This document shows, piece after piece, positions 9,195-19,163 of a stretch of 64,000 nucleotides of DNA (positions within the stretch are counted from its first letter, which is position 1; the number at the start of each line of letters is the position of its first letter). The notes under the pieces are model-generated. The model saw nothing but the letters and a program-made list of their open reading frames with translations. It was not told the origin of the DNA and did not search any database. The position numbers were made by a program, and so were the translations under genes. The DNA comes from Eggerthella sp. YY7918. Its GTDB lineage: Bacteria > Actinomycetota > Coriobacteriia > Coriobacteriales > Eggerthellaceae. The DNA lies in assembly GCF_000270285.1 (NCBI RefSeq), contig NC_015738.1, positions 434,001 through 498,000 of the forward strand, in the 5' to 3' direction.

Positions 9195-10624
9195 TGTCGG
9201 GCAGCGCTGCTCACACTTCGGCTTGGCGCTCCTTGGGTGGGCGCGTTGCGGTCGGCATAGTTTGGGTTGCCGTGTGGTTTGTTGCGGCGAACACTCTCGG
9301 CAATCCTATTCTTCTGGCCGGGCCTGTCGACACCTTGCTTGCATTGGGCCGCTGTTTCGTCGATGCGAAGTTCTGGGCGGCTATCGGGCAGTCGGGGATG
9401 GCATTTGCCTCGGTCGCCGCACTTTCTGCGGCGGTTGGCGTGGCGGCAGGTCTTCTTTCGGCGCGTTGTGCGGTTCTTGACAGTCTTTTTGCGCCCGTTG
9501 TTCACGTGATGAAGAGCGCGCCCGTTGCGTGCGTGGTGGTTATCCTTTTGGTGGTCTTTGGTTCTCAGGGGGCGGTGCGGGCTATTGTGGCCTTCGTTGC
9601 GCTGCCTCCGTTTTACGTTGCCGCGCGAGAGGCTTTTTCGCAGCGACCCCGTGATACCGAGCAGGCATTGAGGTGTTTGGGCGTGTCCGAGGCAGGTGTA
9701 TTTTTGTCTGCCACCTGGCCCGCGTGCCTGCCCTTCTTTCGCACTGCGGCAAAAACCTCTATTGCGCTTTCGTGGCGAGCGGGGGTTACCGGCGAGCTTT
9801 TGAGCGTGCCTTTGGGATCCATCGGCGCTGCGGTGTATGCGAGCAAGCTCACGCTTGATACGCCGAGTTTGCTCGCGTGGACCGGTGCGATCATGGTGTG
9901 CGGATGGGCGTGCGAAAGGATAGCCGTGGCGCTGCTGGACCTGACCGAGGCGAGTCCGCGCTTGGCGCTGCATCTGGCGCGCGACCGGAACAAAACTACT
10001 CAAGCGCTCGCTTCGGTGCCGAACGGTGCCGTTTGCGAGCGTGCCCTCTCGGTCGGACCCCTTATCAGTCTTGAAGGCGTTTCGAAGTCGTACGGCGCTC
10101 AGCGTGTACTCAATGACGCAAGCTTGCGTCTTGATGCGGGAAGTCGCGTATGCCTCATGGCTCCCACAGGGTCGGGAAAGACCACGCTTTTGCGCATTGT
10201 TCTGGGAATCGAACAGCCCGACGGGGGGATTGTCGTGCGCAAGGGATCGTGCGCGCCGGTGCTTCAGCAGGCAACGCTTGTGGAGCAACTTTCGGCACGC
10301 GACAACGTGCTTCTCTGCGCCTCTGCGGCCCATGCCGCGCACTCGGTGGCCGCTGAGCTCGAAGACCTCCTTCCGTACGGCTGCGCCGAGAAGCGCGCGG
10401 AGAAGCTGTCAGGTGGCACACGGCGTTTGGTTGAGATTGCGCGGGCCCTGTATGCGCCGGGGGATATGGTCGTTCTCGACGAGCCATTCGCGGGCCTTGA
10501 TGTGTGCACGCGCGAGCGCGCCTGTGCCTTCATCATGCGCCATCTTGCGGGGCGGGCTCTTGTCGTTGCGACCCACGACGTGAGCGATGCGCGTCTTCTC
10601 AACGCAAGCGTCGTCAATTTCTAG
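9191..10624 (+). CDS. Fused ABC permease and ATPase of a NitT/TauT-type importer
   Basis: The 477-residue protein joins two usually separate subunits. Residues about 15-260 are a multi-pass permease of the SsuC/TauC type (the EAA-like loop reads DTEQALRCLGVSEAGVFL). Residues about 290-477 are an ABC ATPase with Walker A APTGSGKTT (about 323), signature LSGGTRRLVEIARAL (about 405), Walker B MVVLDEPFAGLD (about 426) and a switch histidine in VVATHDV. The GTG start, or an ATG one codon later, overlaps the lipoprotein stop. A homodimer would supply both permease and ATPase halves. The ATPase part is short (about 185 residues). Confidence 0.88.
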   Translation: MMSGSAAHTSAWRSLGGRVAVGIVWVAVWFVAANTLGNPILLAGPVDTLLALGRCFVDAKFWAAIGQSGMAFASVAALSAAVGVAAGLLSARCAVLDSLFAPVVHVMKSAPVACVVVILLVVFGSQGAVRAIVAFVALPPFYVAAREAFSQRPRDTEQALRCLGVSEAGVFLSATWPACLPFFRTAAKTSIALSWRAGVTGELLSVPLGSIGAAVYASKLTLDTPSLLAWTGAIMVCGWACERIAVALLDLTEASPRLALHLARDRNKTTQALASVPNGAVCERALSVGPLISLEGVSKSYGAQRVLNDASLRLDAGSRVCLMAPTGSGKTTLLRIVLGIEQPDGGIVVRKGSCAPVLQQATLVEQLSARDNVLLCASAAHAAHSVAAELEDLLPYGCAEKRAEKLSGGTRRLVEIARALYAPGDMVVLDEPFAGLDVCTRERACAFIMRHLAGRALVVATHDVSDARLLNASVVNF

Positions 10625-10835
10625 GCAGCTTATGCCGCTCATAACCTGCTTTCATACGGTCGGTTTACAAGGAACGGCGCTTTTCAACCCCCAGGTGATA
10701 CCTGCGAGAGCGTGCGATCTCTAAACTTGCGCGTCAAGGAGAGGGGACGATGCGGGTGGATTCTTGCACGTGGTCGTCGCGCACGATTCGCCCGCATCAG
10801 CAGCCCTTCTTAGTATTCGTCAGAAGGAGTAAAAC
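10625..10835. promoter_or_regulatory. Gap ahead of the SDR gene
   Basis: This 211-bp gap contains copy 2 of the 19-bp motif near its left end and an AAGGAG ribosome site just before the SDR start. No other structure was recognised. Confidence 0.4.
10652..10670 (+). promoter_or_regulatory. Recurring 19-bp motif, copy 2
   Basis: The site reads TCATACGGTCGGTTTACAA, same strand as and about 165 bp upstream of the SDR start. It differs from copy 1 at three of 19 positions and from copy 3 at three. Confidence 0.5.
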
Positions 10836-11600
10836 ATGAAGCTTGAAGGTAAGGTCGCAGTTATTCCTGGAGGTACCGCGGGCATCGGTAAAGAGATCGC
10901 GCTTGCGTATGCACGCGAGGGTGCCGATGTGGTGGTTATGAGCCGCAAGCAGGAGCATGTGGACAAGACGGTCGCCCAGCTGAAAGAGGAAGGGTGCGCG
11001 AATCCGTCCGGCTATGCGGTTGATATCTCAAACGAGGCCGCCGTGATCGACGTGTTCAAAGCGGTGCACGATGCCTATGGACATATTGACGTGATGCTCA
11101 ACGCGACGGGCATTTATCCCAACACAGCATTCGTGGAAACTTCTGGCGAAGAGCTTATGGCTGTGCTCACGGTGAATGTGGCGGGTCCTTTCTACTGCGC
11201 CCGCGAAGCGGCAAAGTACATGATTCCGCAGCATGAGGGTCGCATCATCTTCCTGACCTCTGGTCAGGCGCTCAAGGGCGTCGCACTCATGGCGCACTAC
11301 TCGGCTTCGAAGGGCGCGCTCGTGTCCTTGGCGCGCGCTATGGCGGCCGAACTGAGCCCCCTTGGCATTACGGTGAATACCATCGCGTGTGGTCTGACGG
11401 CTACCGACAACGTAACCGACAATATGCCGCCGGCGCTTCTTGAAAACGAACCGAAGAGCTTCCCGGTTCAGCGCATCGCCCGCCCCGAGGAATACAACGG
11501 CGTTGCGGTATTGCTCGCATCCGATGAGGGTTCCTACATTACGGCCGAAACAATTGCCGTTGATGGCGGTACCTCCAACGCAAGCGTGCCGAATCGCTAA
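10836..11600 (+). CDS. SDR family NAD(P)-dependent oxidoreductase
   Basis: This is a 254-residue classical short-chain dehydrogenase/reductase. It has a cofactor loop GGTAGIGKEIA (residues about 12-22, with proline before the first glycine instead of the common threonine), an NATG strand near residue 90, catalytic Ser in FLTSGQA, and YSASK for the Tyr/Lys pair. It ends with the usual AVDGGTSN block. The ATG follows AAGGAG. It lies beside a membrane LuxR regulator and a FAD oxidoreductase, a grouping common around dietary or host metabolite conversion genes in Eggerthellaceae. The substrate (steroid, bile acid or other alcohol/ketone) cannot be read from sequence. Confidence 0.9.
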   Translation: MKLEGKVAVIPGGTAGIGKEIALAYAREGADVVVMSRKQEHVDKTVAQLKEEGCANPSGYAVDISNEAAVIDVFKAVHDAYGHIDVMLNATGIYPNTAFVETSGEELMAVLTVNVAGPFYCAREAAKYMIPQHEGRIIFLTSGQALKGVALMAHYSASKGALVSLARAMAAELSPLGITVNTIACGLTATDNVTDNMPPALLENEPKSFPVQRIARPEEYNGVAVLLASDEGSYITAETIAVDGGTSNASVPNR

Positions 11601-11631
11601 TCGCCCATCGGCAAGGTAAGCGGGGAGGCGC

Positions 11632-13122
11632 TCAGGCGTCTCCCCAAGGAGTTCGATGCGAGCGGCTTCGCTGCTCGACCACATCAAGCAGCTCCTGCAT
11701 GGTGTGTACGCCCATCTTCTGATAGATGCGGTGGGTGTGGCTCTTCGCCGTGCTTTCAGACGTGACGAGTGTCTTGGCAATCCAGCGCGGCGTACGCCCC
11801 GAGGCCAAGTGGATGAACACTTCGGTTTCGCGGGGTGAAAGCTCGTACGTGCGCGCAAGATCGGTAACGATCGCCTCAAAGTTCTCCCGCATGTTCGCGG
11901 GAGTTTGCCCCGTTTCTCCGGCGCTTGCGAGGGTATCTTTTAGCGGCAGGTACGCCTCCTCGCGCTTTTCCCGGCCCGCACCTGCATCGCTTGTGAGTGC
12001 AAGGCCTATCACCAACACCACCACGCACGCACACGTTACGACCAGGTTTGCTCCGTATCCCATAATGGTTATGTGCGTGCTGATGCCTCCGACGACCCAT
12101 CCCAGCGGTATGCCCAGCTCGCAGGGTATTCTTCCCAACAAAAAGGTGCTCAGGCGCGGCAGATCGTGTTCGCGCACAATTTCAAGCAGCGTAATGAAGG
12201 TTGCGATGTCGAACATGCCAAAGGTAATGGTGATGATGGCGACGCAAAGGAACAGGCTGGCATCCTGAGCAAAAAGCGTCGGGGCAAGTCCGGCGATGGC
12301 AAGGGCGAGCAGAAGGCGGCGCATCGATTCGAAGTCGATGCGGATGTGCGTGCGCGTAAGGACCAGTAACAATACGAGTCCTGGTATGCAGGTGATCATG
12401 TTCACGAAGGTGGGCATACGCATGCCGAAGTCAGAAGAATGATCGGCGGCGGCCGCTACGACGAATCCGAACACAAAGCTGTAGAAAAACATCCACAGCA
12501 AAAGTCCCCGACGCTCTCCCATGGCGCGCAGAGCGCTGTGGCGTTCGCGGGCGCCTTCGACGGGCAGGGTGCACTTCGCACCCTGAAGGAGCACCAAAGC
12601 AACAGGAAGAAGGCAGGCCGTCGTGATAAGGGAAGCGGGAAAGGTGAGCTGGCCGATCAGTACCGTCAGCACACCCCCGATTGCGCTGGAGATGCAAAGA
12701 TCTGCCGCAGAGCGCTTGCGGGTGAGCAACGAAAGCTCCGAGCCCAGCGATCCGAGCACATAGGCGGCCGACAGGCCTGAACACAACATAAGCAAAGGCA
12801 GGGCTATGCTCGGCGCAATGAAGGCGGGCTTGAAGAAAGTATAAAAGCACAACACGATTGGTGCGGCACCGCCAAGTGTACAGGCCAGCCAGCGCGGCAT
12901 ACGCTTCAAAAGCGGCAGGGCGGCAAACCACACGGCAAGCCCCACGCACACGCCGAAGGCACCCGCTGCTTTGGAGTACTGGGCAAGAGTAAGGTCAAAC
13001 GTGCCTACAACAGCATCTCCCACGTAGACAGAAAACATCCACGCCCAGTACAAAGAGCAGGCCATGATGACCAGAAGCTCATTTCCCGATCGTTCAGTGG
13101 CAGTCGTTCGTGTCTCGTCCAT
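11632..13122 (-). CDS. LuxR-family regulator with N-terminal 12-TM-like membrane domain
   Basis: The 496-residue protein has many hydrophobic segments over residues about 15-400, arranged like an MFS fold. A C-terminal LuxR/NarL helix-turn-helix follows (LSPRETEVFIHLASGRTPRWI, then STAKSHTHRIYQKMGVHTMQEL). Such fused membrane-sensor regulators are abundant in Eggerthellaceae and sit next to the reductases they control. The start at 13122 was chosen because GAGGGGTG precedes it; an ATG 24 bp upstream lacks this. It is convergent with the SDR gene and divergent from the FAD oxidoreductase. Copy 3 of the 19-bp motif lies 21 bp before its start, consistent with autoregulation. Confidence 0.88.
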   Translation of the reverse strand: MDETRTTATERSGNELLVIMACSLYWAWMFSVYVGDAVVGTFDLTLAQYSKAAGAFGVCVGLAVWFAALPLLKRMPRWLACTLGGAAPIVLCFYTFFKPAFIAPSIALPLLMLCSGLSAAYVLGSLGSELSLLTRKRSAADLCISSAIGGVLTVLIGQLTFPASLITTACLLPVALVLLQGAKCTLPVEGARERHSALRAMGERRGLLLWMFFYSFVFGFVVAAAADHSSDFGMRMPTFVNMITCIPGLVLLLVLTRTHIRIDFESMRRLLLALAIAGLAPTLFAQDASLFLCVAIITITFGMFDIATFITLLEIVREHDLPRLSTFLLGRIPCELGIPLGWVVGGISTHITIMGYGANLVVTCACVVVLVIGLALTSDAGAGREKREEAYLPLKDTLASAGETGQTPANMRENFEAIVTDLARTYELSPRETEVFIHLASGRTPRWIAKTLVTSESTAKSHTHRIYQKMGVHTMQELLDVVEQRSRSHRTPWGDA

Positions 13123-13142
13123 GTCACCCCTCATCAGCGGAA

Positions 13143-13161
13143 TCATACGCTCGGTTTACAC
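13143..13161 (+). promoter_or_regulatory. Recurring 19-bp motif, copy 3
   Basis: The site reads TCATACGCTCGGTTTACAC in the LuxR/FAD-oxidoreductase divergent gap. It is oriented toward the FAD oxidoreductase, about 170 bp from its start, and abuts the LuxR 5' end. Confidence 0.5.
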
Positions 13162-13332
13162 GAGTTTTCGACTTTCAATCTCACGGCTGATACCGCCGCA
13201 TCTCCCTGCGGCGCATACTGCTTCGTGTCGTGTAGGTACCACGACAACAGAGGGTCGTGCTTGCCACGTGTGACGGATGTGTGGCAAGTGAAATCTTAGC
13301 GGACACAGCGGAAAAAAGACAGGAGAAACATC

Positions 13333-14910
13333 ATGGCAGAAACGTACGATGTTGTCATCGCGGGGGCGGGCCACAACGGCTTGACGGTGGGATCATATCT
13401 CACCAAGGCAGGGCTTAATGTATGTCTGTGCGAACGCAACGATATGGTTGGTGGCGGTGTTATATCCCGCGAGCTGGCAGCTCCTGGGTTTATAGGCGAT
13501 CCCTGCGCAACCATTCACCATCTTGCGCAGTACAGCCCCACCATTCTCAACGACGAGCTCGGCCTCAAGGCCAAGTATGGTCTTGAGTACCTGTATCCCG
13601 AGGTGCAGATGTGCATCCACTTTACCGACGGCACCACGCTTGGTATCTATCGTTCCATGGAAGCCACCTGTAACTCCATCGCAAAGTATTCTCAGCGCGA
13701 TGCCGAGCGCTACCGTGAATTCACGTCCATGGCGCAGCAGGGTGTAACCACCATCGTGCAGGGATTCTATTCGCCGGCACCGGGCTTTGGCATGTTTGCT
13801 TCCATGATGGACTCCGCCGACGAGAGCCGCGAACTTCTGCGCACCATGATGGTGAGCGTCCAGGATGTTGTTGACGAATGGTTCGAGCATCCCAAGGTAC
13901 GCATCGCTTTGACGCGTTGGGTGTCCGAGATCATGGTCAACCCTTCCACGAAGGGTACGGGCGTTATGCTGTTCGTCATGCTGGGACTTGCGCACATGCA
14001 GCCCGGTGGCGGCATGCCGGTGGGCGGCTCGGGTCGCTTGAGCCAGTGCATGGAATCCTACATCAAAGACAACGGCGGCACGGTCAAGCTTAACTCCGAG
14101 GTAGTGGAATTCATCGTCCAAAACGGCGAGTGCAAAGGCGTGCGTCTGGCCAGCGGCGAAGAGATCATGGGAACGAAGATGGTCATCGGCGACCTCAACA
14201 TTCAAAACGTGTTCCCGGGTATGGTGGGCGATACTGAACTTCCGCCGATGTTCACCCAAAGGGTGCAGCGCCTCAAGCATTCCTTCTCGGCCTTCAACCA
14301 GAGCCTTGCCCTTAACGAGGCGCCGCAGTGGAAGTGTGACGATCCCGACTTGGGCCAGGCCTTCCTCGCCGAGTTCGCACCGTGCGACTACGAGGAGTAC
14401 CAGCGCTACTTCTTCGATCTGGAGCATGGCGTGCCCGCACACTTCCCGCTCGTGTCGGTGCAGTCGGTGCATGATCCTAGCCGTGCGCCCGAAGGCAAGC
14501 ATGTCATGTACTTCTACGAGTACGCTCCCTACAACCTGGCCGACGGCGGTGCGGCTCACTGGGACGACATTCGTGAAGAGTACGCGCAGAGCATGATCGA
14601 CTTCGTGAAGCCCTACATCACGAATTTGGACGAGTCGAACATCATCGGTCAGTACATTCAGAGCCCGCTTGACCTTGAGCGCCTGAATCCGCAGTTCGTG
14701 CAAGGCGACTTCGGTGGCCTGGGCAGCTTCCTCGACCAGTTCATGGGCAACCGCCCGCTGCCGGGATACAACTACGTTACGCCTATCGACAACCTCATGC
14801 TGTGCGGGCCCAGCCAACATCCGGGTTCCGGCTGCTCGTGCGGCGGTCGTGCGGCGGCAGTGGCCGTGCTCGAGAAGCTGGGCATCGGCATCGATTCGGT
14901 CGTACGCTAG
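13333..14910 (+). CDS. Phytoene-desaturase-superfamily FAD/NAD(P) oxidoreductase
   Basis: The 525-residue protein opens with a Rossmann FAD motif (VVIAGAGHNGLTVGSYL) and the downstream NDMVGGGVISREL segment. It closes with the LMLCGPSQHPGSGCSCGGRAAA block, the COG1233/phytoene-dehydrogenase-like layout. No signal peptide is seen, so it should act in the cytoplasm. It is distinct from the CrtN-like desaturase at 26065 and is unlikely to be a carotenoid enzyme given its LuxR/SDR context; a redox conversion of a small hydrophobic substrate is more plausible but unproven. The start follows AGGAG at good spacing. Confidence 0.85.
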   Translation: MAETYDVVIAGAGHNGLTVGSYLTKAGLNVCLCERNDMVGGGVISRELAAPGFIGDPCATIHHLAQYSPTILNDELGLKAKYGLEYLYPEVQMCIHFTDGTTLGIYRSMEATCNSIAKYSQRDAERYREFTSMAQQGVTTIVQGFYSPAPGFGMFASMMDSADESRELLRTMMVSVQDVVDEWFEHPKVRIALTRWVSEIMVNPSTKGTGVMLFVMLGLAHMQPGGGMPVGGSGRLSQCMESYIKDNGGTVKLNSEVVEFIVQNGECKGVRLASGEEIMGTKMVIGDLNIQNVFPGMVGDTELPPMFTQRVQRLKHSFSAFNQSLALNEAPQWKCDDPDLGQAFLAEFAPCDYEEYQRYFFDLEHGVPAHFPLVSVQSVHDPSRAPEGKHVMYFYEYAPYNLADGGAAHWDDIREEYAQSMIDFVKPYITNLDESNIIGQYIQSPLDLERLNPQFVQGDFGGLGSFLDQFMGNRPLPGYNYVTPIDNLMLCGPSQHPGSGCSCGGRAAAVAVLEKLGIGIDSVVR

Positions 14911-15090
14911 CACAAGACGCAGGGTCTGGCGGACGAGCTGTGCGCCAGACCGAGCGTGCGTGAGATGCGGGTGCGGGCGCGACCGCTCGCACCCGCTTCC
15001 TTGGGTGTCTTGTGTGCCGGAAAAGACGGCTGCACAGGCGCCCGGTGAAGCTCAAACAAAGAATGCACAACGCAACAACAGGAGGACACT

Positions 15091-15339
15091 ATGAAACTCT
15101 TTTCTAAGGATGGCCAGGCGCTTGTCAACGTGACATCGCTCGACATCGAAGGCGACGATTTGGTCATGCAGGCCAAGCTCATGAACGCCTACACTACCAC
15201 CATCTACTTGACGCCCTACGAGCTGCGCAGCGCGACCAAGCTCTTGAAGAAGGGCATGATTTCCCACGTTCTGAAGATGTTTCGCATGGGCAAGAACGCG
15301 CAGCCCAAAGAAGAGAACAAGCCCACGTTTACCGCCTAG
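15091..15339 (+). CDS. Conserved-looking 82-residue protein of unknown function
   Basis: This small acidic/basic protein (starts MKLFSKDGQALVNVTSLDIE) has no membrane segment and no motif that I recognise. A central ELRSATKLLKKGMISHVLKMF helix is evident. It has a strong GGAGGA ribosome site and lies about 180 bp downstream of the FAD oxidoreductase on the same strand, so it may be a partner or accessory of that enzyme. Codon use matches its neighbours. Confidence 0.6.
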   Translation: MKLFSKDGQALVNVTSLDIEGDDLVMQAKLMNAYTTTIYLTPYELRSATKLLKKGMISHVLKMFRMGKNAQPKEENKPTFTA

Positions 15340-15435
15340 GTTTCTCCTGTATACGCGTTTTTGCTTTGTTGGGCGACGCACCATCTGTGCTTAAAACTCT
15401 CTCTGATCACCCTTAGTTTTGCTTGATGTGGAATC

Positions 15436-15466
15436 GTAAAGGCGTCGCTTTAGGCGGCGCCTTTAC
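15436..15466. terminator. Probable intrinsic terminator
   Basis: A stem with arms TAAAGGCG and CGCCTTTA, continued by imperfect pairs, follows the small 82-residue gene. Confidence 0.5.
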
Positions 15467-15567
15467 TTCGTGCGCCTTTTGCCAGACCCCTTCTCTTCGT
15501 CCTTCCGTCTGCCGTGTTAATTCTGCGCGTGGGCTTTTGGCTGGTGCGATGCCGAGGGTGCTCCGGG

Positions 15568-15573
15568 TATAAT
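15568..15573 (+). promoter_or_regulatory. Candidate -10 element
   Basis: A consensus TATAAT lies about 50 bp before the HEAT-like gene. No good -35 is seen at 16-18 bp upstream. Confidence 0.35.
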
Positions 15574-15623
15574 AGTGTTGATACACGTGCGCATTTTCCC
15601 ATGTAAGATGGAGGTTTGAACGA

Positions 15624-16232
15624 GTGAGCGAACGAACGCAGGATGCGGCAAAGGCCGCTGAAGAAGCTTTTGCAGACAAGAAGGCACTCAATCAGTTGGT
15701 GGAAACGCTGTCGGGATCTTCGCGCAGAGAGCGTCAAAACGCCGCCGCCGCACTTGCGGTTTTGGCAAAAGATCATGCAGAGGTGTTGGTCGATCACGTA
15801 GGCGCCCTTGTCGATGCGCTCAATCGTCCTGAAGCTCAGACGCGTTGGGAATGTCTCGATATTTTAACGGTGCTTGTCGAATATGACTCGCGTGGGTGCG
15901 ACAAGGCGGTTCCCGATGCCGAGACCGCACTGTTTGACGAGGAGAGCGGCCCGGTGCGTCTTGCTGCCATGCGCTTTCTGTGCAAGCTGGGCGCCACGAC
16001 GGAGAATCGCTCCGAAAAGGTATGGCCCCTCATCGACGAAGGCATTCAGTGCTACCACGGCGATCTTGAGTTTCAGGACATGCTGGTTGCGGTCATCGAT
16101 TTCTCGGCGGGCAAGTTGTCCCCTCGTGTGAAGGGAGAACTGGCGGCGCGCATGGCTTTTGATGCCAGCAACGGCAAGGGTACGCTCAAGCGTCGCGCGC
16201 AGCAGATTCTCGACAACGTGCAAGCGAAGTAA
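15624..16232 (+). CDS. HEAT/ARM-repeat-like protein
   Basis: The 202-residue, wholly alpha-helical protein has repeated amphipathic helices of the HEAT type (RQNAAAALAVLAKDHAEVLVDHVGALVDAL, split by eye, then TRWECLDILTVLVEY and VRLAAMRFLCKLGA). There is no signal peptide or catalytic motif. The GTG start follows GGAGG. Such proteins usually mediate protein contacts. It stands alone ahead of aconitase; the function is unknown. Confidence 0.65.
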   Translation: MSERTQDAAKAAEEAFADKKALNQLVETLSGSSRRERQNAAAALAVLAKDHAEVLVDHVGALVDALNRPEAQTRWECLDILTVLVEYDSRGCDKAVPDAETALFDEESGPVRLAAMRFLCKLGATTENRSEKVWPLIDEGIQCYHGDLEFQDMLVAVIDFSAGKLSPRVKGELAARMAFDASNGKGTLKRRAQQILDNVQAK

Positions 16233-16343
16233 CGCGCGCCATACTCGTGCATTCGGTCCGTTTGTGACCGCCTTTTGACGGTCTGCGTCGCGCACGCCGT
16301 CGATCAGTTGTAATAACCGTATACATTTCAGGGGGTTTCGCAC

Positions 16344-19019
<2,676 letters not shown>

Positions 19020-19078
19020 CGGGAAAGAAAAGGAACCTGGTTGATAAGCGGACCTGTCAGGTTTGTAAAGAGACGGTA

Positions 19079-19119
19079 ACGAAAGCGGGCGATCACAAGG
19101 GAGGGACGCCCGCTTTCGT
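19079..19119 (+). terminator. Intrinsic terminator-like hairpin
   Basis: A 13-bp perfect stem (ACGAAAGCGGGCG with CGCCCGCTTTCGT) follows aconitase. It is directly followed by TATAGT, a likely -10 for the next gene. Confidence 0.65.
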
Positions 19120-19163
19120 GTATAGTAGATACTTTCAGTATACGGGGAATAGAAAGGGATGCC

